A stretch of DNA of 44,461 bases from Bdellovibrio sp. (GTDB lineage: Bacteria; Bdellovibrionota; Bdellovibrionia; Bdellovibrionales; Bdellovibrionaceae): positions 1 to 44,461 of the forward strand of contig JACMNA010000102.1 of NCBI GenBank assembly GCA_014378765.1. Direction: 5' to 3'. The notes beneath the pieces were generated by a model that saw only the letters and a list, made by a program, of their open reading frames with translations, did no database searches and was not told the origin of the DNA. The translations under genes were made by a program, and so were the position numbers. Of the stretch, positions 32,063 through 40,023 are shown piece by piece (position 1 is the stretch's first letter; the number at the start of each line of letters is the position of its first letter).

Positions 32063-32942
32063 ACCAATAAACTTAGCCACAAAAGAAGCAAGGTTACTTT
32101 TTTTTGTTTGGGCTTATACGCTTTTAGTTATCTTGTGGGGCGCCTGGGTGCGCATTTCACATTCTGGTGATGGCTGTGGCGACCACTGGCCCCTGTGCGG
32201 CGGCGCCCTTATTCCGAGTTTTCAGCAGACAAAGACTTGGATTGAATACACCCACCGCATAATGAGTGGCCTTTACGGGTTGCTAGTCATTTTCATGTTT
32301 TTTAGGTTACGCGCCCGTATTCATTTGATTCCGCGACAGCAAAGTTTTTTAAAAAAATTAATACTGTCTTTTTTAATCTTAATGATAACCGAAGCATTAC
32401 TAGGGGCCATACTGGTTAAGGGCCAATTGGTCACGGTTAATGATTCGCTCTTAAGAATGATGGTTATGATTTTTCACCAGTTAAATAGTTTTTTATTAAC
32501 TGGCGTCACGTACTTACTTTACCGCATTTTTAAAAGTCCAAATGAGGTTTATTCAACCAAAAACCAAAAGTATTTATTCTTATTTCTGCTTTTGCCAATA
32601 ACCGGCGCCATTGCTTCGCTTTCAACGACGCTCTTTCCGAGTGTTTCGTTATGGCAGGGAATTATTGACGATTTTTCGCATGCGTCGCATTTATTCATTC
32701 GCTTACGGGCTTTACATCCGCTATTTGCCGTTCTGATAGCAACTGGATTTATTATTTGGTGTTATGCAAAAAACCATTCGCGTTTAGCCTTAGAATTTTT
32801 AATTGCAATTACAGTGGGAATTATCACTTTACTAACTCTGTCGCCCGTCTACCTGAAGCTTGCGCATTTATTAATTGCGCATTTACTCTGGGCTCGTGTG
32901 CTTTATACGTTGGTTAATTTACCGGATTCTAACAACCGGTAA
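32055..32942 (+). CDS. ctaA: Heme A synthase (COX15/CtaA family)
   Basis: This 295-residue membrane protein converts heme O to heme A for aa3-type oxidases. It has about eight hydrophobic helices. Helix 1 is followed by WGAWVRISHSGDGCGDHWPLC, with two cysteines (C-x6-C) as in the first extracellular loop of Bacillus CtaA, and EYTHRIMSG, the invariant E-x-x-H-R with a heme-ligand His. Further candidate His ligands are in FHQLNSF, ALHPLFAV and LAHLLIAHLLW. No cytochrome oxidase or ctaB genes are nearby. It overlaps the GT2 gene by 8 bases and, convergently, the LON-domain gene by 40 bases. Confidence 0.9.
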   Translation: MTKPINLATKEARLLFFVWAYTLLVILWGAWVRISHSGDGCGDHWPLCGGALIPSFQQTKTWIEYTHRIMSGLYGLLVIFMFFRLRARIHLIPRQQSFLKKLILSFLILMITEALLGAILVKGQLVTVNDSLLRMMVMIFHQLNSFLLTGVTYLLYRIFKSPNEVYSTKNQKYLFLFLLLPITGAIASLSTTLFPSVSLWQGIIDDFSHASHLFIRLRALHPLFAVLIATGFIIWCYAKNHSRLALEFLIAITVGIITLLTLSPVYLKLAHLLIAHLLWARVLYTLVNLPDSNNR

Positions 32943-33508
32943 AGAAATGTTATTTGATCATTGATCGAAAAAATTTCCATCATTTCGTATTGCAAATCAT
33001 AGTCAAAAATAAGGTAAGCCGCAAACGCCCCAATGACCTCTTGCGGACCCGTTAAGCCTCGAATAAATATTTCGCGTTGTTGTTGGTCTTGAATATGTTG
33101 GCGAATCCAACGAATCAGCGCTTCACTAAGGGCCTCGTATTTCGGCTTTAGCTTCTCGTTAGGTAAAATGTCTTCATCGACCACTTCACCGTCTCCCATG
33201 AGCAACCCGTCAACCAATCGAAAATTCGGTACATCTAATTTGACTTTACCACTGCCACTCATAAAAACTAGTGTGGTCAGATCGGCCCGACTTTCTACAA
33301 TACGTGGTATTGCATAACCCGCAATCGGCCTAATTTCATCGGTGCCTTCGGGCCTAAAACAAAGCGCAATCGGAATGGTTTTTTGAATGGATTGGTCAAT
33401 CATCTGAATGTAACGGGGCTCAAATATATGAAGCGGCTTTGTGGTTCTCGGAAAGAGGTTCACATTCGTTAAAGGAAAGATAAAATAGGGATTCTGAATG
33501 CGAGACAC
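32903..33508 (-). CDS. Stand-alone LON N-terminal (substrate-binding) domain protein
   Basis: The 201-residue protein has FPLTNVNLFPRTTKPLHIFEPRYIQMI, the start of the Lon substrate-binding (PF02190) domain, with IPIALCFRP and a later helical bundle, but no ATPase or protease domains. Bacterial proteins of this sort are common and probably bind unfolded or specific substrate segments; the role is not established. The GTG start at 33508 has AGGAG 6 bases upstream. A TACAAT hexamer (33530-33535, minus) is a likely -10. The 3' end overlaps ctaA by 40 bases, the largest overlap in the window. Confidence 0.85.
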   Translation of the reverse strand: MSRIQNPYFIFPLTNVNLFPRTTKPLHIFEPRYIQMIDQSIQKTIPIALCFRPEGTDEIRPIAGYAIPRIVESRADLTTLVFMSGSGKVKLDVPNFRLVDGLLMGDGEVVDEDILPNEKLKPKYEALSEALIRWIRQHIQDQQQREIFIRGLTGPQEVIGAFAAYLIFDYDLQYEMMEIFSINDQITFLYRLLESGKLTNV

Positions 33509-33510
33509 TC

Positions 33511-33539
33511 TCGACTCCTTAGTCTCTTTATTGTATGAT
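33511..33539 (+). promoter_or_regulatory. Candidate leaderless promoter of the DCC gene, overlapping that of the LON-domain gene
   Basis: TCGACT (33511-33516) - 17 bases - TATGAT (33534-33539, 5 of 6) predicts a start exactly at the A of the ATG at 33546. On the other strand TACAAT (33530-33535, 5 of 6) overlaps this -10 by two bases and would serve the LON-domain gene with a 15-base leader that includes its AGGAG. Confidence 0.42.
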
Positions 33540-33545
33540 CAAAAC

Positions 33546-33935
33546 ATGCAAAGAATCATCTTTTTTGATGGCGTCTGCTCACTGTGCAATGGTTTTGTCG
33601 ATTTCGTCCTAAAGCGCGACATTCACCATCAATTTTCTTTTGCCTCGTTGCAATCGGCGACGGCGCAAAAATATTTGCAACCCCAAGACCTTGGCCTGAG
33701 TAGCGTAGTTTTATTCGAAGACGGAAAGACCACCCAGAAATCAAAGGCCGCCCTGCGTGTTCTTTTTGCGCTTGGCGGAGGGTGGACAGTGCTGGCAATG
33801 GCATTATCAATATTTCCGGAGTTTTTTCGTGATTGTGGTTATGATTTCATTGCTCGTCATCGGTATCGGCTTTTTGGTAAACTTGATTCGTGCCGCCTGC
33901 CTACCGCAGATGAGCGAAAGTATTTCTTAGAGTAA
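33546..33935 (+). CDS. DCC-family (DUF393) thiol-disulfide oxidoreductase-like protein
   Basis: The protein (129 residues from ATG 33546) starts MQRIIFFDGVCSLCNGFVDF, the DxxCxxC motif of the DCC family (thioredoxin-like fold), followed by FSFASLQSATAQKYL and the family's C-terminal ARHRYRLFGKLDSC. Function is unproven; a redox role from the C-x2-C pair is inferred. A longer form from ATG 33498 (AGGGA upstream, 16 added residues) would overlap the divergent LON-domain start; the shorter start matches family N-termini better and lies on a predicted transcription start. It ends 4 bases before the convergent Nudix gene. Confidence 0.85.
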   Translation: MQRIIFFDGVCSLCNGFVDFVLKRDIHHQFSFASLQSATAQKYLQPQDLGLSSVVLFEDGKTTQKSKAALRVLFALGGGWTVLAMALSIFPEFFRDCGYDFIARHRYRLFGKLDSCRLPTADERKYFLE

Positions 33936-33939
33936 CACT

Positions 33940-34371
33940 TTAAGTTAACGAGCTTAATACCGAAATGAATGCGCGATCACCCTGACTGAGACCCACGGCA
34001 ATCATCTCTGCGGGCGTGCACCAACGAATGTCATCGTGTTCGGTTAAAATCATGGTGGGAGTGTCACTCAATACAATTTTCCATAAAAAGATATGAACCG
34101 TCTTATTGGGATACGAATGAACGTGGTCGGTAACTAGTTTTAATTTTTCGGCGGTCAATTCTAACCCCAGCTCTTCATCGATTTCACGCACAAGCGCCCC
34201 GGTTTGTAATTCTCCCACTTCTACTTTGCCGCCCGGAAATTCCCACTCGCCGGCGCCCGATTGGCCTGGACCTCGACGTGCAATTAAGTAGCGATTATCA
34301 AGCGTGCGTTGCAAGGCTAAGGCGACCACTTCGATGGGCTGGCTTTTTTTAAGATTCGTGCTGACGGACAT
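33940..34371 (-). CDS. Nudix hydrolase (MutT-like)
   Basis: The 143-residue protein has a full Nudix box GGKVEVGELQTGALVREIDEELGLEL (matching G-x5-E-x7-R-E-U-x-E-E-x-G-U) in about residues 50-75, following the WEFPG strand. Similar small proteins hydrolyse 8-oxo-dGTP, which would complement the mutM found at 9772, but substrate cannot be decided from the sequence. The ATG has no Shine-Dalgarno and is 58 bases from the divergent phosphate-transport gene. Confidence 0.88.
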   Translation of the reverse strand: MSVSTNLKKSQPIEVVALALQRTLDNRYLIARRGPGQSGAGEWEFPGGKVEVGELQTGALVREIDEELGLELTAEKLKLVTDHVHSYPNKTVHIFLWKIVLSDTPTMILTEHDDIRWCTPAEMIAVGLSQGDRAFISVLSSLT

Positions 34372-34429
34372 AGATTTACTTTGTTAAAATTAATGTATGT
34401 TTGCAACAGTTAAAAAAGTGCTTTAAGCG

Positions 34430-36073
34430 ATGTTAGATTTTAATAACTCCTATTTTGTCTATTTAGTCGCCGGGGTTTCATTTTTCTTATACGGAAGCTC
34501 GATGGCTTCGACGGCGCTGCAGAAATTAATGGCGACAAGAATTACCACGCTTTTAAATCGCATCTCTTCTTCCCAGATTTTATCAATTAGCGTGGGCGTT
34601 GCCTTGACGACAATTTTGCAAAGCTCGGGTGCGGTTACTTCTATGCTGGTTGGATTGGGCAATGCGCGCGTTATTCGCCTGCAGCAGGTCATGGGGATAA
34701 TCATTGGCACGGCGATTGGTTCAACTTTGACGGTGCAATTAATTTCTTTTGATTTAGCTTCGTACGCTCTGCCACTTTTTACGCTTTCGTTCATTGTTTA
34801 TTTTATTACGCGCAAACCAACGGTTAAAAACGTGGCCACGGTGTTGATGGGATTTGGCTTACTATTCGTTGGACTAAAAATGATTTCAATTAGCGCGCAT
34901 CACTTCGCTAAAGTAGAAATGCTTTCTGATGTTTTTAATACGTTAAGAGAAAATTCGTTTTATTCTTTTTTAGCGGCAACCGTTTTTTGTGCCTTTGTGC
35001 AAAGCAGTGCCGTGACCATTGGTTTAGCGATGAGTTTAGCATCGGCCGGACTTATTCCGGTTCACGATGCGTTTATTTGGGTCTACGGGGCAAATATTGG
35101 AACCACGGCAACGGCTTTGATGGCGGCCGCCGGCAGTAACTATATCGGTAAGCAAGTGGCCTGGGCGCACTTTTTTTATAAAACCGTTAGTGTTCTTATT
35201 TTTTACCCGATCACTTTGTACTTTTTAGATTTTATTGAAACGTTTCAAACCAGCGCACCCCGAATGATCGCTAACTTTCATTTTTTCTTTAACGTTGCCA
35301 GCGCCCTTATTTTTATTCCCTTTATTAAAATGGGCACTAAGCTAATTGAAAAAATGTTTCCAAAAACGGCGGGCGATGAATTTGGGGCCGAGTTTTTAAC
35401 GATGGATTTCTATGAAAACTCTTCTCTGGCAATCTCGTACGCGCAGCGTGAAATTATGCGCATGGCCGATATTGTCCTTAATATGATTAAAGATTCAGTG
35501 CATTTATTTGAAACTGAAGACACTTCACTGGTGCAATCAATTAAAGACCGCGACAATCAGGTCGACTTTCTTTACCGGGAAATTAAAATGTTTCTATTAG
35601 ATCACGCTAACAAAAGCACAACGGTCGTTCACCAGAGCATCATGAATACGATTATGTTCATTAGCGATCTTGAACGCGCGGCTGATTCAATTGATATCAA
35701 TATTCGAACGCTGGCGGCTAAAAAACACGCCTTAAAGTTAGAATTCTCGTCAGAGGGATTGCACGAAATACAAGTCATGCATGCGCAAGTGGTTAAAGTC
35801 GCGTCGATGGGAATCAATGCTTACGATAATCCAGAAATGTGCGAACTAGCCATTCAACTGAAGCGCGACCTAGCCAAACTTGAAATTTCTTTTCGTGAAA
35901 ATCACATTTCACGTTTAAACCGCGGCCTACGTGAAACGATTAATACCAGCTCAATTCATCTTGATTTATTAAGCGAGTACCGCCGCATTGCCAGTCTTCT
36001 GTGTAACCACGCGTACGCGACCACTAAAGCGAAACCATCGACCGGCGCTACCCCCACCGAGGATCGTTCATAA
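34430..36073 (+). CDS. Na+/phosphate cotransporter family protein with PhoU-like tail
   Basis: The 547-residue protein has a duplicated membrane domain with two QSS motifs, TTILQSSGAVTSMLVGLG (about 60-80) and FCAFVQSSAVTIGLAMSLA (about 185-205), each with a following GANIGTT or GTAIGST stretch, the signature of NptA/SLC34-like carriers. From about residue 320 a helical PhoU-like domain begins (AQREIMRMADIVLNMIKDSV), as in many bacterial YjbB/NptA forms. It should take up phosphate with sodium, possibly gated by the PhoU domain. The ribosome site is not visible. It ends 6 bases before the convergent DUF366 gene. Confidence 0.9.
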   Translation: MLDFNNSYFVYLVAGVSFFLYGSSMASTALQKLMATRITTLLNRISSSQILSISVGVALTTILQSSGAVTSMLVGLGNARVIRLQQVMGIIIGTAIGSTLTVQLISFDLASYALPLFTLSFIVYFITRKPTVKNVATVLMGFGLLFVGLKMISISAHHFAKVEMLSDVFNTLRENSFYSFLAATVFCAFVQSSAVTIGLAMSLASAGLIPVHDAFIWVYGANIGTTATALMAAAGSNYIGKQVAWAHFFYKTVSVLIFYPITLYFLDFIETFQTSAPRMIANFHFFFNVASALIFIPFIKMGTKLIEKMFPKTAGDEFGAEFLTMDFYENSSLAISYAQREIMRMADIVLNMIKDSVHLFETEDTSLVQSIKDRDNQVDFLYREIKMFLLDHANKSTTVVHQSIMNTIMFISDLERAADSIDINIRTLAAKKHALKLEFSSEGLHEIQVMHAQVVKVASMGINAYDNPEMCELAIQLKRDLAKLEISFRENHISRLNRGLRETINTSSIHLDLLSEYRRIASLLCNHAYATTKAKPSTGATPTEDRS

Positions 36074-36079
36074 ATTCTT

Positions 36080-36634
36080 TTAAAGTAAGGGTTTCACTTT
36101 TTGCGTAGCTTCTACAATCGAAATAAATTCTTCGCTAAATGTTTTCATTAATTCCAGCGCAAAACTTTTAGCATCCACGCCTAAATCTTTCAAACTACAC
36201 GTTGGTACGGGTGTTCCTTCATTTTCAATGTTGATTCCTAAATGAATCAGGCAGGATACGGGCGAACAAGAGGCAATCGAAACGCTTAACTTTTTAGGCC
36301 CGGTGCTTGAATCTAAATAAAGATCGTCACCCTGACGCCTTAAATTTTTATTCAATTGCGCTTGGGCTGTCGCAACAAGTAACCGCTGGGCGCACACGGT
36401 GCTAAAAAGATTTTCACCGAAAATCTCGACGATAAAATGTAGCATACTTTGAGCTTTAATTTTGGCGTTAACTACAAAATCTTCCGCATCCACCATATGC
36501 TCAAGTGACACATCACAAGCGCCGGTAAAGGCGATGATCGAATTTCCCGCTAGCTTATGCTGCAAATACCCAAACAGTGATTTAAGTTGTGAGCCATCGT
36601 AATTAATTCGCTTATCAACAAATAGTGTTTTCAT
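36080..36634 (-). CDS. DUF366 family protein
   Basis: The 184-residue protein matches DUF366 by eye: MKTLFVDKRINYDGSQLKSL at the start, MVDAEDFVVNAKIKAQSMLH, and a strongly conserved C-terminal half with GDDLYLDSSTGPKKLSVSIA, SPVSCLIHLGINI, GTPVPTCSLKDLGVD. No activity is established to my knowledge. It overlaps queC by four bases (ATGA), so translation is coupled to a preQ0 synthesis enzyme. A role in 7-deazaguanine metabolism is inferred from that linkage. It is the last gene of the tgt-to-DUF366 block. Confidence 0.8.
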   Translation of the reverse strand: MKTLFVDKRINYDGSQLKSLFGYLQHKLAGNSIIAFTGACDVSLEHMVDAEDFVVNAKIKAQSMLHFIVEIFGENLFSTVCAQRLLVATAQAQLNKNLRRQGDDLYLDSSTGPKKLSVSIASCSPVSCLIHLGINIENEGTPVPTCSLKDLGVDAKSFALELMKTFSEEFISIVEATQKVKPLL

Positions 36635-37323
36635 AATTTCTCAAAATTTCTTAGCACATCAACGTGCGCATTTTTAAAAGCGCGTGCGGCGCGCTGACAA
36701 GATTCGCAACGTCCGCACCATTTTTCGTTTGCCAGGTAACAGGGCCAAGTTAATTCAAAGGGAGCCTTCAAATGCTTACCTAATTTAACGATTTCTACCT
36801 TAGACATTGAAATTGTGTAGCACTGCACCTGAACGTGGTTAGCCGTAGAAAAATGAAAAGCTTTACTAACCACTTTAGTAAAAGAAAGACTATTATCCGG
36901 GAAAGTCGCCGCTTCTTCGGCATTGAAGCCAGGAATGATCATATCGGCTTGCAAGTTTTCCGCGAAAGCCGCCGCAATATTTAAAAAAATTCCGTTGCGA
37001 TTAGGAACCCATACCGTTTTGGCCGATTTTTCAGAAACTTTTTTGTTATTGATGGAAACACTTTTACCCATTGGCACAATGCCTTGATCTTGGGTCAAAG
37101 ACGATTGACCCAAATTTTTAAGCCAAAGTAGGTCAATAACTTGATGAGGCACACCTGCGACTTTCGCAATTTTTTTTGAGCGATCAATTTCTTTTACGGC
37201 CGATTTCTGCCCGTAATTGAAGGTAATTGCCAACTTAACATCAGTGGCTGCCAGCGCCGCATATAAGTTGACGGTCGAATCAAGCCCGGCCGACAGTAAA
37301 ACGACTGATGATTTTTTTTTCAT
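36631..37323 (-). CDS. queC: 7-cyano-7-deazaguanine synthase QueC
   Basis: QueC converts 7-carboxy-7-deazaguanine and ammonia to preQ0 using ATP, on the path to queuosine. The 230-residue protein has the PP-loop SAGLDSTV (residues 11-18; usually SGGLDS, so the first Gly is Ala) and a C-terminal zinc site with four cysteines in CYLANEKWCGRCESC. It sits between recJ and DUF366 with four-base overlaps on both sides. With tgt at the head of the same strand block, this genome encodes at least two queuosine steps here; queD, queE and queF are not in the window. Confidence 0.93.
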   Translation of the reverse strand: MKKKSSVVLLSAGLDSTVNLYAALAATDVKLAITFNYGQKSAVKEIDRSKKIAKVAGVPHQVIDLLWLKNLGQSSLTQDQGIVPMGKSVSINNKKVSEKSAKTVWVPNRNGIFLNIAAAFAENLQADMIIPGFNAEEAATFPDNSLSFTKVVSKAFHFSTANHVQVQCYTISMSKVEIVKLGKHLKAPFELTWPCYLANEKWCGRCESCQRAARAFKNAHVDVLRNFEKL

Positions 37324-39020
37324 GTTAAATTTAAATCTTTCACTAGAAGCTGAATCGTTTTACGGCCATTAAAATAATTCCACTGCATTTCACAAAGTAC
37401 TTCATAAAGTTTACCGATTTCAATTTTGGTTTTAATGATCTCGCTTGGCGAAAATAAAAGTCCGTCAACCTGACTGCTACGATTCGCATCAGAAAAGCTA
37501 AGTTTGTAATGCCCACCTTTGAGTTCACGCTTTGATATTAAAGATACTTTTTGAAATTTTATTAACGGCACGTGAAAGCCCACTCCGTAAGGACCTAAAA
37601 AGTCATGCCATTTCATGACGCTCGGATTTACTTCCGATAAATCGGCCGAAGTATCAAAATCGATTGCTAGACTTTGGGGATCCGACTTCAGAATCTGAAA
37701 ATGATCATGCAATTTTTCAATGAAAGCGGTTTGATTATGATGATGCAATTCAAAACCAGCGGCGGCCGCGTGCCCGCCAAACCGATTCAAAACGGTTTCG
37801 CCTGACTTCAATGCCTCAACTAAACTAATCTCAGAACCTGGCGGCGTACGTGAACTTCCCACGATCATGCCTTCTGAATTTTCTGAGCCTACAAATGCCG
37901 GTCGATTAAAATGCTGGGCCAGTTTGGTGGCTATTAATCCAATAACGCCCCGATGAAAATCGCGTGAGCTTACAAATACAAAATCTGGTTCAGACCAATT
38001 TTCTAATAATTTCATGGCGCGTACTTCGGCATCGCCCTGCAGAGTTTGACGAGTTTGATTGTTTTCTAAAACGCGCGAAATCATTTGTTGGGCTTTACGG
38101 TCATTCGTTTCTAAATAAATCTGGGCCGGCAAAATATCTGATTCCATGCGTGATAAAGCATTAAGCTTCGGAGAAAAACGAATGGCCACATCTTGTGAAG
38201 TCAACTCGCGACCACTTAGCCCTAAGGCCTCAAGTAAGGCTTTAAGCCCGGCTTTTTTAGTTTGCGACAGGGCCACCAAACCATGTTTCACCAACACCCG
38301 ATTATCACCTACTAGTGGCACCATATCGGTTAATGTACCAATGCAAAAATACTCTAGCACTTCTTTTAAATCCCAATCATTCTTTGGCAAATCTGCATCT
38401 TCAAAGAACGCGCGCTTCACCGCCCGCAGTAAATAAAAAGCGACGCCCGCGCCGCACAGGTAGCCTAAGCCTGATTTACAATCGCGTTGATTTGGATTCA
38501 CGATGGTTAAAGCCTTCGGCAAATTTTCTCCGGGCAAGTGGTGATCGGTTAAGATCACATCGACGCCCAGTTCTTTTGCTTTATCAAACGCTTTGTAAGA
38601 CGTAATACCTACATCAACCGTTATAATTAGGTTGATCCCTAAATTTTTTAATTCCTCAACCGCTTCGGCGTGAAATCCGTATCCCTCGCTTAACCTTCGA
38701 GGTTGGTAATAAGCGACTTCTTTAAAACCAATTTTTTCTAAGCCCGTTTTTAAAATCGCTAGACCACTTGTGCCGTCTAAATCGAAGTCGGCGTAGATAC
38801 AAATTTTTTCTTTATTTTTATAAGCCTGAACGATGCGCTCGACCGCTTTAGTCATTCCTAGCATCAGGCCGGGCTCTTTAAGTTCACTCAACTTTGGATT
38901 CAGTAGATCTTCAAGTTGCGCTTGTGTAGTACCGCGCGAGGCCAGCACGCGTGCAATCAAATCGGGAAACGGCCCCAACAACTTTGGAGTTTGGGATAAT
39001 CGCTGTTTCCAAACGGGCAC
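37320..39020 (-). CDS. recJ: Single-stranded-DNA exonuclease RecJ
   Basis: The DHH-family 5'-3' exonuclease acts in recombination and mismatch repair. The catalytic motifs ADFDLDGTSG, TVDVGITSY, LTDHHLPG (DHH) and GGHAAAAGF (DHHA1) are all present, followed by an OB-fold domain; length near 570 is normal. I prefer GTG 39020 as the start over TTG 39026, because GTGAGG sits 7 bases before the GTG and only about 2 bases before the TTG. It follows secF by about 47 bases and is coupled to queC by four bases. Confidence 0.93.
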   Translation of the reverse strand: MPVWKQRLSQTPKLLGPFPDLIARVLASRGTTQAQLEDLLNPKLSELKEPGLMLGMTKAVERIVQAYKNKEKICIYADFDLDGTSGLAILKTGLEKIGFKEVAYYQPRRLSEGYGFHAEAVEELKNLGINLIITVDVGITSYKAFDKAKELGVDVILTDHHLPGENLPKALTIVNPNQRDCKSGLGYLCGAGVAFYLLRAVKRAFFEDADLPKNDWDLKEVLEYFCIGTLTDMVPLVGDNRVLVKHGLVALSQTKKAGLKALLEALGLSGRELTSQDVAIRFSPKLNALSRMESDILPAQIYLETNDRKAQQMISRVLENNQTRQTLQGDAEVRAMKLLENWSEPDFVFVSSRDFHRGVIGLIATKLAQHFNRPAFVGSENSEGMIVGSSRTPPGSEISLVEALKSGETVLNRFGGHAAAAGFELHHHNQTAFIEKLHDHFQILKSDPQSLAIDFDTSADLSEVNPSVMKWHDFLGPYGVGFHVPLIKFQKVSLISKRELKGGHYKLSFSDANRSSQVDGLLFSPSEIIKTKIEIGKLYEVLCEMQWNYFNGRKTIQLLVKDLNLT

Positions 39021-39067
39021 GGGCAAACCTCACTAGCTTTAGAAAACTCTAAAAAAGATTAAGAAAA

Positions 39068-40015
39068 TTACACTTTTTTAGCAGTTAGATTTAATTTTTC
39101 CATCAAAAGAATCATCGGGGCCGCCACGTAAATTGACGAGTAAGTTCCGAAGAAAATACCTATGCAGATTGCAAAGGCAATATCAGCCACAACGCCGTTT
39201 GCGAAAATGTATAAGCATAACGATGCGGTAAAAACTGTGCCCGATGTAATTAAGGTTCGACCTAACATATCGTTAATTGCGCGGTTGATGATAAATTTTG
39301 AAGATTTCTCTTTATACAAGTGCTCGGTTTCGCGAATTCGGTCGAATACCACAATAGTATCATTAAGCGAGAAGCCGATTAGACTTAAAATCGCGGCTAA
39401 GATCGGCACATTAACCTCTTTGCCAACAAATACAAAGATGGCAAGCGTAATGACCGCATCGTGAAATAAACATGCCACCGCACCGGGTGAGTATTTATAA
39501 TCAAAACGAATTGCCACGTAAATTAAAATGACTAGTAAGCAGTAGAATACCGCTAAAAATCCATTGCGTTTGAGCTCGGCGCCCACTTGAGGTCCGACGG
39601 TATCAACACGACGAATATCAGGCGCAGCTGAGGCAAACTGAGTCATAACTTTATCGCGTACCTGCGCAATGGCTCTATTAAGTTTTTCATTGGTCTCTTT
39701 ATCGGTTGCGCCCTTTTCCCCTTGAAAACGAATTATATATTCATTGCCTTCACCGAAACCCTGCACTCCGACTTCACCCAAATTCATATTTTCAACTGAT
39801 TTTCGGACTTCATCAATATGAATGTTTTGATTAAACTTCACCTGCATTTCGGTTCCACCCTTAAAGTCGATTCCGTAAGTGATGCCTTTGACCGATAAAT
39901 AAATAAGCGAAAGCACCACCAATAGAATCGAAATTCCACCGAAAATTCCCAAACTTTTTACAAAGTCAAAACGACCAAAAGATTCATGTTCTGTTACTTG
40001 ATAAGCTTTAGACAT
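39068..40015 (-). CDS. secF: Protein translocase subunit SecF
   Basis: The 315-residue protein has the SecF plan: an N-terminal helix, GIDFKGGTEMQVKF, a periplasmic domain, five more helices, and FSLNDTIVVFDRIRE in the conserved membrane motif. With SecD it uses the proton gradient to pull proteins through SecYEG. TAGGAG precedes the ATG at a good distance. It follows secD by 8 bases. Confidence 0.95.
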   Translation of the reverse strand: MSKAYQVTEHESFGRFDFVKSLGIFGGISILLVVLSLIYLSVKGITYGIDFKGGTEMQVKFNQNIHIDEVRKSVENMNLGEVGVQGFGEGNEYIIRFQGEKGATDKETNEKLNRAIAQVRDKVMTQFASAAPDIRRVDTVGPQVGAELKRNGFLAVFYCLLVILIYVAIRFDYKYSPGAVACLFHDAVITLAIFVFVGKEVNVPILAAILSLIGFSLNDTIVVFDRIRETEHLYKEKSSKFIINRAINDMLGRTLITSGTVFTASLCLYIFANGVVADIAFAICIGIFFGTYSSIYVAAPMILLMEKLNLTAKKV

Positions 40016-40023
40016 AATAACTC

